This document shows positions 1 to 8,274 of a DNA stretch of 63,045 nucleotides, one piece after another. The notes below the pieces were generated by a model. The model ran no database searches. It had not been told where the DNA came from and saw only the letters and a program-made list of their open reading frames with translations. The stretch spans positions 1 through 63,045 of the forward strand of contig CAKXIK010000008.1 in assembly GCA_934875675.1 (NCBI GenBank), read 5' to 3'. The position numbers were made by a program, and so were the translations under genes. Every line of letters starts with the position of its first letter. Position 1 is the stretch's first letter. The DNA is from an uncultured bacterium (GTDB lineage: Bacteria > Bacillota > Clostridia > Oscillospirales > Acutalibacteraceae).

Positions 1-1
1 G

Positions 2-154
2 GTAAATGCAGAAGGCGCGCTTGTTTCAGAACGAAATGTTCCGGCAACCGTGGCTTATATTGTGAAGGGGATTGCATTAGCCGCACTTGTATTTATCAGC
101 ACGGCAATGCTGGTCGGTAACACGTACCACCCGTTCATTTATTTCCGGTTTTAA
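2..154 (+). CDS. C-terminal end of an MBOAT O-acyltransferase (partial)
   Basis: Only the last 50 codons are inside the window; the gene begins upstream of position 1. The visible end has one hydrophobic segment followed by YHPFIYFRF, a tail typical of AlgI/DltB-like membrane-bound O-acyltransferases. Proteins of this family move acetyl groups across the membrane onto cell-surface polysaccharides. The next gene, 27 bases downstream, is a DHHW protein, the usual extracytoplasmic partner of such acyltransferases, so the pair is probably one operon. The family call rests on the short tail plus this neighbour. Confidence 0.7.
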   Translation, partial: VNAEGALVSERNVPATVAYIVKGIALAALVFISTAMLVGNTYHPFIYFRF

Positions 155-181
155 TGCGAGGCTGAAAGGAGGATTGTTGAT

Positions 182-1543
182 ATGAAGAAAAAGTATATCA
201 AATATAAATCCGGTATTGCGTTGTTTTTTTCAGCGCTGCTGGTGGTCGGCATGATAAACCTGCTTGCAGTGAAGCCCACGTATTCCAACACGGAAAACCG
301 TGAGCTTGCCACAATGCCCAAGTTTTCATTTGCTGCGCTGACGGACGGTAGCTATATCTCGGGGCTGTCCACCTATCTGAGTGATACGTTTCTGGGGCGT
401 GAAAGTCTGGTGCGCTTTGCCGGAAAATTCAAGTCGCTGTATGGATTCACAGGAGATGATACCGATATCATTGTGAAGCCGAACCCAACGGCAAGCGATC
501 AGGGAATTGCACAGGATACCTCCTCTGCCGCACCGGCACAATCCGGAACAGAAAGCGACCTGACTTCTTCTGCGGCAGGAACCAGCTCGGAAAGCGCAGT
601 GTCCAGTAATTTTCACATTGAGGACGACAGTGCCCTGACCTCCAAGGGTCTTGTAATTGCGGGAACCACCGCGTTTCAGCTTTACGGGTATGCGCCAAAA
701 GTCAATGAGCGCTATGCTGCGGCTGTCAGCAGCTTTGCGGCCAAATACCCCAACGTGAATACGATGTGTATGGTTGCGCCGTTGAATACAGAGTTTTATC
801 TGCCGGAAAAATATAAAAAACAAACGGCGAACGAGAAGGAATCTATTGAGAAAATTTATTCCTTGATGAGTAATCAGGTGACGACCATCGATGCTTACAG
901 CAAGCTTGCACAGCATCAGGGGGAATATATTTATTTCCGCACCGATCATCACTGGACGCAGCTCGGTGCCTATTACGGCTACACGGCTTTTGCAGAGAAG
1001 ACAGGCATCGCCACCCCAAGCGACATTACAAAGCTGCGTACCATCACGTATGACAACTTCCTCGGTAGCTTATATTTGCAGCTGAAGGGAACGGCTGCCG
1101 CAGAAAAAGTTGCCAAAGAACCGGATGTTTTGACCGCATATATTCCAGATTTTAATTACGAACTTTACTATTACCCCAAGGAGAGCATTGAAAAACCGGC
1201 AAGTTACCTGGGTAAGGGAACACTGGTTGCAGAAAATGTTACGGTTGCCAATAAGTATATGTGCTTTATTCACGGTGATCAGCCGTTTGAGCGCATTGAA
1301 AATCTGGATAATCAAAACGGTAAGACGCTGCTGATTTTCAAGGAATCCTATGCAAACTCGTTTGTTCCGTTCGTTTGCCACGACTATCAGACGGTGCTGG
1401 TGGTTGACCCGCGTTACTTTACGCAGAGCTTGAGCAAGCTGATGAGTATGTATGAGGTTGACGATGCACTTTTCCTGAATTATATCATGGCGCCCGGTAC
1501 CACACAGCGCGTGAGTGAAATTGAAAAGACCGTTGCAGGTTGA
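182..1543 (+). CDS. DHHW-family protein (AlgJ/AlgX-like, polysaccharide O-acetylation)
   Basis: The product has 453 residues. It starts at an ATG 6 bases behind AAAGGAGG. Residues about 9-31 form a signal anchor. They are followed by the family signature NTENRELATMPKF, a Ser/Thr-rich linker at about 100-145, and the DHHW box (RTDHHWTQLGAYYGY, about residues 257-271) that names the family. DHHW proteins are SGNH-like enzymes outside the membrane that work with an MBOAT protein to acetylate exopolysaccharide or wall polymers. The MBOAT gene end lies just upstream. The polymer modified here is unknown. Confidence 0.85.
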   Translation: MKKKYIKYKSGIALFFSALLVVGMINLLAVKPTYSNTENRELATMPKFSFAALTDGSYISGLSTYLSDTFLGRESLVRFAGKFKSLYGFTGDDTDIIVKPNPTASDQGIAQDTSSAAPAQSGTESDLTSSAAGTSSESAVSSNFHIEDDSALTSKGLVIAGTTAFQLYGYAPKVNERYAAAVSSFAAKYPNVNTMCMVAPLNTEFYLPEKYKKQTANEKESIEKIYSLMSNQVTTIDAYSKLAQHQGEYIYFRTDHHWTQLGAYYGYTAFAEKTGIATPSDITKLRTITYDNFLGSLYLQLKGTAAAEKVAKEPDVLTAYIPDFNYELYYYPKESIEKPASYLGKGTLVAENVTVANKYMCFIHGDQPFERIENLDNQNGKTLLIFKESYANSFVPFVCHDYQTVLVVDPRYFTQSLSKLMSMYEVDDALFLNYIMAPGTTQRVSEIEKTVAG

Positions 1544-1594
1544 TTTTACGCAGAGTCCGTGTATCTGCATAAGGTGAATCAGATTTTTGTCGAG

Positions 1595-1656
1595 AAGCTT
1601 TCCCCGCGAATTATGTTGTCATTCAGGCAGCATGAAATCGCAGGGAAAGCTTTTGG
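1595..1656 (+). terminator. Long imperfect hairpin after the DHHW gene, possible terminator
   Basis: AAGCTTTCCC (1595-1604) pairs with GGGAAAGCTT (1643-1652). Inside, GCGA pairs with TCGC, and ATGTTG pairs with CAGCAT by Watson-Crick and wobble pairs, leaving a 9-base loop. The helix is followed by a short T run (TTTTGG). It may end the acetylation operon or be a structured leader for the small gene at 1683. The short T tract makes termination uncertain. Confidence 0.45.
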
Positions 1657-1682
1657 CATTCTCAAAAGAAAGGGATGTCGGT

Positions 1683-1781
1683 ATGAGTGAAAAGAAAAAG
1701 ATGATGATGGTTCGTATCGTTGCAGGGGTGATTGCCTTCCTGATGGTGGGGGGAATACTGCTTTCCGTGCTGGGCACGTGA
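1683..1781 (+). CDS. 32-residue single-span membrane protein
   Basis: The peptide has a lysine-rich start (MSEKKKMMM) and one hydrophobic helix covering about residues 10-30, ending GGILLSVLGT. GAAAGGG lies about 9 bases before the ATG. I do not recognise the family with certainty. Size and layout resemble tiny Firmicutes anchors such as Prli42 or DUF4044 proteins, but the sequence match is not strong. It sits between the acetylation genes and metG, with its own structured upstream region. The open frame extends upstream to 1587, but no ribosome binding site supports that start. Confidence 0.55.
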   Translation: MSEKKKMMMVRIVAGVIAFLMVGGILLSVLGT

Positions 1782-1819
1782 ATATTCGGCGGGAAATGCG
1801 GAGAAAAACAGCGGAAAGG

Positions 1820-1848
1820 TTGAATTTTCCGCTTGCATCGCGTATACT
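1820..1848 (+). promoter_or_regulatory. Sigma-A promoter for metG
   Basis: TTGAAT (1820-1825) and TATACT (1843-1848) are 17 bases apart. Transcription would start near 1855, about 50 bases before the metG start. The -35 box lies inside a small hairpin (GCGGAAA 1811-1817 with TTTCCGC 1826-1832). No T-box leader is present, as there is too little room. Confidence 0.7.
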
Positions 1849-1904
1849 ATATTTATTCTGCCTGCCGTTTCATTTGCGGCGCGGCGAAAGGAATGGTCAT
1901 CAAC

Positions 1905-3866
1905 ATGGAGAAAGACAAGAAAACATTTTATATCACCACGCCGATTTATTATCCTTCGGGTAATCCTCATATCGGTCATTGCTACACCACGGTGGCATGT
2001 GATTCCATCGCGCGCTATAAGCGAATGCAAGGCTATGACGTGATGTTCCTGACCGGCACGGATGAGCATGGTCAGAAGATTGAGCAAAAGGCAAAGGAAA
2101 AGGGTGTCACGCCAAAGCAATACGTCGATGAGATCGTGGCAGTTTTTAAAAACCTTTGGAGCTATATGAATATCAGCTATGACCGCTATATCCGCACAAC
2201 GGACGACTACCATGTGGAAGCGGTTCAGAAGATTTTTAAGGAGCTTTACGACCGCGGGTATATTTATAAGGGCGAGTATGCAGGCAAATACTGCACACCG
2301 TGTGAAAGCTTCTGGACAGAGACACAGTTGGTGGACGGCAAATGTCCCGATTGCGGCCGTGATGTAATTGACGCAAAGGAAGAGGCATATTTCTTCAAGC
2401 TTTCTCAGTTTGCAGACCGTTTGGAGGATTTGCTGCTCAATACGGATTATCTTCGCCCCAAAACGCGTGCGCAGGAGCTGGTGAATAACTTTATCCGTCC
2501 CGGTCTGGAGGATCTTTGCGTTTCCAGAACCTCTTTTACCTGGGGCGTTCCGGTATCCTTTGATCCCAAACATATTGTATATGTATGGGTGGATGCACTT
2601 TCCAACTATATTACCGCACTGGGTTACGAAAACGAAAAGTACGATGATTTCAAAAAATACTGGCCTGCCGATGTGCATATGGTAGCAAAGGATATCATGC
2701 GTTTTCATGCAATCATCTGGCCGGCAATTCTGATGGCACTTGACCTGCCACTGCCGCAGCATTTGGCGGTTCACGGCTGGATTACGTTCAACGGCAAAAA
2801 GATGAGCAAATCACTGGGCAATGTGGTGGATCCGCTGGTGCTTGGCGAGCGTTATGGTGCCGATGCCATCCGCTATCACATCCTGCGTGAAATGGCACTG
2901 GGCGCCGACAGCTCCTTCTCAAACGAGATCATGATTAACCGCATCAATTCCGATCTGGCCAACGATCTTGGCAATCTGGTGTCGCGTACGGTGGCGATGG
3001 TCATCAAGTATTTTGACGGAACCCTGCCCACAGAGCGGGAGACAGCCGACCCGGACAGCGAATTCATTTCCATGATTACCGGATTGCGTGCTACCGTGGA
3101 TGATCTGATGGATCAAACCCAGCTGAGCAATGCGTTGGCGGAAATTTTGAAGGTGGTTTCCCGCGCGAATAAGTATATTGATGAAACAACGCCGTGGACA
3201 CTTGCCAAGGATGAAGCGAACAAGGCTCGCCTTGCAACGGTTTTGTATAATCTTCTGGAGAGCATCCGTGTTACGGCTGCTCTGCTGGAACCGTTTATGC
3301 CAACTACAATGCCAAAGGCATTGCAGCAGATTGGTGCTTCTGCACAGGATACCGCTTACGACCGACTCAATCAGTTTGGTGTTCTGCCGGCGGATGTGAC
3401 GGTGCAGAAGGGTGAAATCCTGTTCCAGCGTATTGATATGGATAAAGAAATCGCAGCGCTCAATGAGATGATTGCTGAGCAGCAAAAAGCCGCACAGCAG
3501 ACCGCACCGGCAGCCGAAGAGCAACCGGCGGAAGAAAAGCCAGCGCAGATTTCCATTGATGATTTTGATAAAGTTGAGCTGCGTGTAGCAAAAATTATTG
3601 CATGTGAACCGGTGAAGCGCGCCAAAAAGCTGCTCAAAATCACCTTGAATGACGGAGAAGGTGAGCGTACCATTGTTTCCGGTATTGCAAAACATTATGC
3701 GCCGGAGCAGTTGATCGGCCATAATATCATTGTGATTGCAAACCTTGCACCGGCAACCCTTTGCGGAGTGGAAAGCAATGGAATGCTGATTGCAGGAGAT
3801 ACGCCGGATGGCAGCGTTAAAGTTGTTTTTGCCGATGAGCTGCCTGCGGGTGCACGGCTGCATTAA
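1905..3866 (+). CDS. metG: Methionyl-tRNA synthetase
   Basis: Cytosolic enzyme that charges tRNA-Met with methionine using ATP. The chosen ATG at 1905 is 12 bases behind AAAGGA and gives 653 residues. An in-frame ATG at 1893 touches that site and is less likely. The class I signature HIGH is at residues 22-25 and KMSKS at about 299-303. Two CxxC pairs (CTPC near 129, CPDC near 146) form a metal-binding knuckle in the connective peptide. The C-terminal hundred residues (from about 548, FDKVELRVAKI onward) are the appended tRNA-binding OB-fold domain found in bacterial dimeric MetRS. An Ala/Glu/Gln-rich linker precedes it. Confidence 0.97.
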   Translation: MEKDKKTFYITTPIYYPSGNPHIGHCYTTVACDSIARYKRMQGYDVMFLTGTDEHGQKIEQKAKEKGVTPKQYVDEIVAVFKNLWSYMNISYDRYIRTTDDYHVEAVQKIFKELYDRGYIYKGEYAGKYCTPCESFWTETQLVDGKCPDCGRDVIDAKEEAYFFKLSQFADRLEDLLLNTDYLRPKTRAQELVNNFIRPGLEDLCVSRTSFTWGVPVSFDPKHIVYVWVDALSNYITALGYENEKYDDFKKYWPADVHMVAKDIMRFHAIIWPAILMALDLPLPQHLAVHGWITFNGKKMSKSLGNVVDPLVLGERYGADAIRYHILREMALGADSSFSNEIMINRINSDLANDLGNLVSRTVAMVIKYFDGTLPTERETADPDSEFISMITGLRATVDDLMDQTQLSNALAEILKVVSRANKYIDETTPWTLAKDEANKARLATVLYNLLESIRVTAALLEPFMPTTMPKALQQIGASAQDTAYDRLNQFGVLPADVTVQKGEILFQRIDMDKEIAALNEMIAEQQKAAQQTAPAAEEQPAEEKPAQISIDDFDKVELRVAKIIACEPVKRAKKLLKITLNDGEGERTIVSGIAKHYAPEQLIGHNIIVIANLAPATLCGVESNGMLIAGDTPDGSVKVVFADELPAGARLH

Positions 3867-3891
3867 TTACGGAATAACGAACAAGAGCATG

Positions 3892-3925
3892 ATGCGATAC
3901 GGAAGAAAATCCGTATCGCATTTTT
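3892..3925 (+). terminator. Rho-independent terminator after metG
   Basis: ATGCGATACGGA (3892-3903) pairs perfectly with TCCGTATCGCAT (3910-3921), giving a 12-bp stem, a 6-base loop and a run of T. Confidence 0.9.
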
Positions 3926-3977
3926 GGTAAAACTTCGAAGAAGATTTCCTGATTATGTAAGGGGGATAGCTTGGTTC

Positions 3978-4343
3978 ATGGATTGGAAAGAACGTGCAGC
4001 AGAACTCAAGCGAGATATTCCGGCAATTTATCTGGCAATCAGGGACCCGCAAACACCATGGTATGCCAAAGTTATGGCGGCGTTTATCGTTGTCTATGCA
4101 CTGTCACCAATTGATTTGATTCCGGATTTCATTCCCGTGTTGGGGTATCTGGATGATTTGATTCTTTTGCCTGCGTTGGTTGCAATCACAATCCGCATGC
4201 TTCCGCCCAAGGTGCTTTCCCGCTGCAGGGAGGAGGCTGCACTGCTCTGGCAGGAAGATAAAGCAAAACGCTGGTATTTTGCGGTGCCGTTTGTGCTTCT
4301 TTGGATTCTGATTCTGTTTTTGATTCTGAAAGCAATTTTTTGA
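3978..4343 (+). CDS. YkvA-like DUF1232 membrane protein
   Basis: The product has 121 residues. The ATG at 3978 lies behind AAGGGGG; a longer TTG frame from 3924 overlaps the metG terminator and is rejected. The core LSPIDLIPDFIPVLGYLDDL is the DUF1232 signature. A hydrophobic stretch lies at about residues 29-45 and a C-terminal membrane span at about 100-120. YkvA-type proteins are widespread and of unknown function. The gene is followed after 34 bases by the GNAT gene and may share its transcript. Confidence 0.85.
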   Translation: MDWKERAAELKRDIPAIYLAIRDPQTPWYAKVMAAFIVVYALSPIDLIPDFIPVLGYLDDLILLPALVAITIRMLPPKVLSRCREEAALLWQEDKAKRWYFAVPFVLLWILILFLILKAIF

Positions 4344-4377
4344 GAATAGAGATGCATCACACAAAGGAAGACTTTCT

Positions 4378-4962
4378 ATGAAGATTCGAGTGGTACAAAA
4401 ACAAGATGCAGCACAAATCAGCGAAATTTATTCACCTTATGTGCAGAATACTACCATTACATTTGAAACGGAATCGCCGGATGCAGAGGAGTTTTGCCGG
4501 CGAATTGAGAAAGTGACAAGGGATTTACCTTGGCTTGTCTGTGAGGAGAAAGGGAAAATCCTGGGTTATGCTTACGCATCACATTACCATGAGCGAGCGG
4601 CTTATGCCTGGGATGCGGAATGTTCTGTCTATGTTCGGCAGGAGATGTGTGCAAAAGGAATCGGTTCTGCACTTTACCGTACATTACTGCAGATTTTGCG
4701 TGTGCAAGGCTATTATACTGCTTATGCCCTGATTTCGGTTCCCAATAAACCGAGTGAGTCAATGCACCGAAAGCTGGGATTTCAGTCACAGGGAATCTGG
4801 AAAAATACCGGATTCAAGCTTGGAAGGTGGTGTAATTTGGAATGTCTGGCAGTTGTCCTGCAAAGTTATGCCAAACTGCCAAAGCGTGTGCCACGCCCGT
4901 TTACGGAATGTTTTCCGGACGGAAAGCTGCCAAATTCCATATTTTTTACACCGTCATGTTAG
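4378..4962 (+). CDS. GNAT N-acetyltransferase, phosphinothricin acetyltransferase-like
   Basis: The product has 194 residues, with AAAGGAAG 9 bases before the ATG. The N-terminus (MKIRVVQKQDAAQISEIYSPY) and the TITFETESP segment are typical of the Pat/Bar/MnaT branch of GNAT enzymes, which acetylate amino acids or amino-acid analogues with acetyl-CoA. The acetyl-CoA loop is around CAKGIGSALY, and the PNKPSESMHRKLGFQSQGIW region is also family-like. The C-terminal 30 residues after LQSYAKLPKR are not conserved in the family and may be a lineage-specific tail. The real substrate cannot be told from sequence. Confidence 0.85.
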   Translation: MKIRVVQKQDAAQISEIYSPYVQNTTITFETESPDAEEFCRRIEKVTRDLPWLVCEEKGKILGYAYASHYHERAAYAWDAECSVYVRQEMCAKGIGSALYRTLLQILRVQGYYTAYALISVPNKPSESMHRKLGFQSQGIWKNTGFKLGRWCNLECLAVVLQSYAKLPKRVPRPFTECFPDGKLPNSIFFTPSC

Positions 4963-4984
4963 AATGAAACAAAGGAATGATTCA

Positions 4985-5752
4985 ATGTTAACCGGAATTT
5001 TTGATTCGCACGCGCATTATGATGATGAGGCATTTGACGCAGACCGCAGAGAATTGCTGGAAGGGCTGCGTCAAAAAGGCGTATGCGGAGTCATCAATGC
5101 GGCAAGCAATCTGAAAAGTGCTCGCAAATGCATGGAACTTGCCGAGCAGTATGATTTTATCTATGCTGCAGCAGGAATTCACGGATTGGATGTGGACACC
5201 GTGGAACCGGATTCCATGGAGCGGCTGGCAGAGCTTCTGCCGCAAAAAAAGGTAGTGGCAATCGGTGAGATCGGTCTGGATTATCATTATGAAACGCCGC
5301 GCGATGAACAGATGAAGCTGATTCGTGCGCAGCTTGCATTAGCAAAGGATTTTGATCTGCCGGTGATTTTGCACGACCGTGAAGCGCACGGGCCGATGCT
5401 GGAACTGCTGCGTGAATTTCGCCCCAGGGGTGTGGTGCACTGTTTTTCGGGCAGCGTGGAAATGATGCGCGAAGTGGTGTCTCTGGGGTTGTTCATCGGT
5501 TTGGGTGGTGCTGTCACGTTCAAAAACGCAGTGCAGCCGGTCCGGGTGGCATGTGAAGTGCCATCCGACCGGCTGTTGCTGGAAACCGATGCGCCGTATA
5601 TGACGCCGGTACCGATGCGAGGAAAACGAAATGAGTCATCATTGATTGCGTATACTGCACAGAAGATTGCGGATGTTCGCAACGAGGATGCACAGGCATT
5701 GATCGATTATACCCGGGAAAACACATGCAGATTGTTTTCCATTCCAAATTAA
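4985..5752 (+). CDS. TatD-family metal-dependent hydrolase/DNase
   Basis: The product has 255 residues. AAAGGA lies 8 bases before the ATG at 4985. TatD motifs appear in order: FDSHAHYDD (metal ligands), GEIGLDYHY (Glu ligand), ILHDREAH, VHCFSGS and the final LLETDAPYMTP. The family forms a TIM barrel with two metals and acts as a 3'-5' exonuclease or hydrolase in DNA repair and turnover. The last third contains MRGKRNESS, the usual substrate-side loop. The gene converges with the S1-domain gene downstream, with 24 bases between them. Confidence 0.93.
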   Translation: MLTGIFDSHAHYDDEAFDADRRELLEGLRQKGVCGVINAASNLKSARKCMELAEQYDFIYAAAGIHGLDVDTVEPDSMERLAELLPQKKVVAIGEIGLDYHYETPRDEQMKLIRAQLALAKDFDLPVILHDREAHGPMLELLREFRPRGVVHCFSGSVEMMREVVSLGLFIGLGGAVTFKNAVQPVRVACEVPSDRLLLETDAPYMTPVPMRGKRNESSLIAYTAQKIADVRNEDAQALIDYTRENTCRLFSIPN

Positions 5753-5776
5753 ATAAATAGCTGCTCCATAGAGAAT

Positions 5777-6736
5777 TTATTCCTCATCATCTGCGGTTTG
5801 GGTGTCCTCCACGGGAGAGAAAATAGTTTCAATTTTGCGCGGAGAGCAGTCAGGAGAATAAGTAAAGCGTTCCATATGATTTCCGGTAAAAAAGTATTCC
5901 GGCGCGGCGGGCGAATAATCATAGCGGAAGGTGTCAATCACAATCAGCTTGATTTTCATTTTTTCCGGCAGAAGGCTTTTAATGTATACGCTTGCTTGCT
6001 GACCGGGCAGAACGCCCTCTTTTGGCTCTGCAAGCCCGGCAAGGTTTGGTGTCAGCTCCACAAAAATGCCGTAATCCTCAACAGAGCGTACAACACCTGC
6101 AACGGTTTCTCCCGGAGCAAACATCGAGGCGTTTTCCTCCCAGGTTCCCAGCAACTCCTTGTGCGAAAGGCAAATCCGTCCTTCTGCATCGATGGAACGC
6201 ACTACTGCGCGAATGTCCATTCCCGGGGAAAAACGTTCCCGCGGATGATCGATACGCGAAACAGAGATTGCGTCAATCGGAATCAAAGAAGGAATTCCGC
6301 AGCCGATATCGGCAAATGCACCGAATGGCTCCAGATGAGTGATTCTTGCATCAATCACATCGCCGGGGCAAAGAGCAGAAAGAAATTCCTGCTTGCATTC
6401 TTCCTGTGCCATCCGTCGGGAAAGTGTGGCATAGGGGCGGCCGTTCATAGTGGTAAACCCGGTTACAAAAAAGCTGACAGGTTTGTTGACGCGGGAAATC
6501 ATCGCAATATCCTTTACCGTACCTTCTGCAATGCCGAGCGCACCTTCCTCGCGCGGAATGATGCCTTTCATGCATCCCAAGTCAACAATCAAGTTGTGTG
6601 CGCTGTCACAAACGGCAGCGCGAGCCTCCAAAAGCTGGTGCAGACGCATCGCTTCGGTGAGTGTTGCCTGCGAACGCAGTGCAGCGCGATTTTCGGCGGT
6701 ATCAATCAGGCGGCCCTCCGGTCTGAATTCTTTCAT
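5777..6736 (-). CDS. S1 RNA-binding domain protein
   Basis: From the ATG at 6736, with AAAGGA 11 bases upstream, the product has 319 residues. An upstream in-frame ATG at 6832 has no ribosome binding site. Two recognisable S1 OB-folds are present: about 120-190 (GDVIDARITHLEPFGAFADIGCG) and about 205-265 (GETVAGVVRSVEDYGIFVEL). A degenerate first domain (DLGCMKGIIPREE) precedes them. This resembles Firmicutes proteins related to ribosomal protein S1 and YabR-like factors, which bind mRNA or the 30S subunit. The acidic C-terminus ends VEDTQTADDEE. The gene is divergent from the DUF951-prfA run. Confidence 0.85.
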   Translation of the reverse strand: MKEFRPEGRLIDTAENRAALRSQATLTEAMRLHQLLEARAAVCDSAHNLIVDLGCMKGIIPREEGALGIAEGTVKDIAMISRVNKPVSFFVTGFTTMNGRPYATLSRRMAQEECKQEFLSALCPGDVIDARITHLEPFGAFADIGCGIPSLIPIDAISVSRIDHPRERFSPGMDIRAVVRSIDAEGRICLSHKELLGTWEENASMFAPGETVAGVVRSVEDYGIFVELTPNLAGLAEPKEGVLPGQQASVYIKSLLPEKMKIKLIVIDTFRYDYSPAAPEYFFTGNHMERFTYSPDCSPRKIETIFSPVEDTQTADDEE

Positions 6737-6949
6737 TTTCAACTCAATCCTTTCCGTTTTCCTCCGCGCTTTTGTTTGCCTTGCGGGGGATTCCGAGCCA
6801 TTATTATGCGCCGGAACGGAAGGGTATGACATTCAATAGGAAAATCTTGTATTCTGCAAATTGAGATTACAAATTTGTGCACAGGGATGTTTTTTGTGCC
6901 AAAATGTGATAAAATAAAAATAATACCGTTTCAAAGGAGGAACCGCACG

Positions 6950-7159
6950 ATGGATGTCCGTGTCGGCGATATTCTGGAAATGAAAAAAGAGCATCCCTGT
7001 GGTGCACACCGTTTTGTGGTGTTGCGTTCAGGAATGGATTTTCGTCTGCGGTGTGAAGGCTGCGGAAGAGAACTGATGGCTCCGCGCTCAAAAATTGAAA
7101 AAAATATCCGTAAAATTATTCGTCCGCAGGAACAGCCCGGGGAGGGACAAAATACCTGA
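6950..7159 (+). CDS. DUF951 family protein
   Basis: The product has 69 residues. AAAGGAGG (6933-6940) lies 9 bases before the ATG. The sequence MDVRVGDILEMKKEHPCG, the pair CEGCGRELM and PRSKIEKNIRKI match DUF951 (YyzM-like), a small conserved Firmicutes protein of unknown function with an SH3/OB-like fold. Its stop codon overlaps the prfA start by one base (TGATG), so the two are translationally coupled. Confidence 0.92.
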   Translation: MDVRVGDILEMKKEHPCGAHRFVVLRSGMDFRLRCEGCGRELMAPRSKIEKNIRKIIRPQEQPGEGQNT

Positions 7160-8232
7160 TGTTTGAAAAAGTCCGTGCAATTGAAGAAAAATACGAACAG
7201 CTTTCCCAGCAGCTTTATGACCCGTCGGTTACAGCAGATGCCGAACGCTATGCAGCGATTATCAAGGAGTACAAATCGATTGAACCGATTGTGCTCAAGT
7301 TTCGCGAATATTGTGCGGCACAACAGCAGGCGGCCGATGCGCGCGCTATGCTGGAGGATTCCGCAATGGAGCGGGAACTGCGAGAGCTTGCCGCAGAGGA
7401 GCTTGCCGATGCGCGAAGCAAGGAGGAAGAAACAGCAGCCCAATTGCGAGTGTTGCTGCTGCCCAAAGACCCCAATGACGAAAAAAATGTGATTGTGGAA
7501 ATTCGAGGCGGTGCAGGAGGGGAAGAGGCTGCGCTTTTTTCCGCTGTGCTGTACCGTATGTACTCCATGTATGCCGCAGCACGCGGTTGGCAGACAGAAT
7601 TGATGAACGTTAACGAAACCGAGTTGGGCGGATTCAAGGAAGTCAGCTTTATGATTACCGGTGCGGGTGCCTATTCCCGCTTGAAGTTTGAAAGCGGCGT
7701 TCACCGTGTGCAGCGTGTGCCGGAAACTGAAACACAGGGACGCATCCATACCTCTACCGTGACGGTTGCCGTTTTGCCGGAAGCTGAAGAAGTGGAATTT
7801 GAACTTGATCCTAAGGATTTACAGATTGATACCTTCCGTTCCAGCGGAGCGGGCGGTCAGCATATCAATAAAACCTCTTCTGCCATTCGCGTAACGCACC
7901 TGCCCACCGGAACCGTGGTGGAATGTCAGGATGAACGCAGCCAGTACAAAAATAAGGATAAGGCGCTCCGGGTGCTTCGTTCGCGTCTGTTTGATGCAAA
8001 ACGGCGCGAGCAGGAGTCGCAGATTGCGGGGGAACGCAGATCTCAGGTTGGCACGGGCGACCGATCCGAGCGCATTAGGACATACAATTATCCTCAGAGC
8101 CGTTTGACAGATCATCGCATCGGACTGACGCTTTACCGCTTGGATGATGTGCTCAATGGCGATCTGGATGAAATCATTGATGCACTGATTACGGCATCCC
8201 GCACGGAAGAGCTGGGCGCAGAGCAGGAGTAA
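7159..8232 (+). CDS. prfA: Peptide chain release factor 1
   Basis: The 357 residues equal the normal RF1 length. RF1 reads UAA and UAG and triggers peptide release. The GGQ catalytic motif is at about residues 232-234 (SGAGGQHINKTSSAIR). The codon-reading PxT tripeptide is present as P-E-T in QRVPETETQGRIHTS. GGAGGG lies 12 bases upstream, inside the DUF951 gene. The GGQ methyltransferase gene prmC, which often follows prfA, is not here; the next gene is the threonylcarbamoyl-AMP synthase. Confidence 0.98.
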   Translation: MFEKVRAIEEKYEQLSQQLYDPSVTADAERYAAIIKEYKSIEPIVLKFREYCAAQQQAADARAMLEDSAMERELRELAAEELADARSKEEETAAQLRVLLLPKDPNDEKNVIVEIRGGAGGEEAALFSAVLYRMYSMYAAARGWQTELMNVNETELGGFKEVSFMITGAGAYSRLKFESGVHRVQRVPETETQGRIHTSTVTVAVLPEAEEVEFELDPKDLQIDTFRSSGAGGQHINKTSSAIRVTHLPTGTVVECQDERSQYKNKDKALRVLRSRLFDAKRREQESQIAGERRSQVGTGDRSERIRTYNYPQSRLTDHRIGLTLYRLDDVLNGDLDEIIDALITASRTEELGAEQE

Positions 8233-8274
8233 ATCTCTATAAAATTCGTATCAGGATTCGAGGAACGATATTTT

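Noticed and set aside
1782..1904. T-box riboswitch in front of metG
   Set aside because: The leader after the promoter is only about 50 bases, and no T-box sequence or terminator-antiterminator pair is present.
1662..2774. A 370-codon reverse frame opposite the start of metG
   Set aside because: Antisense to HIGH-motif MetRS coding sequence and spans its promoter; no supporting signals.
5798..6829. A 343-codon + strand frame opposite the S1-domain gene
   Set aside because: It mirrors the real reverse gene, is rich in Cys, His and Arg without domain pattern, and lacks a ribosome binding site.
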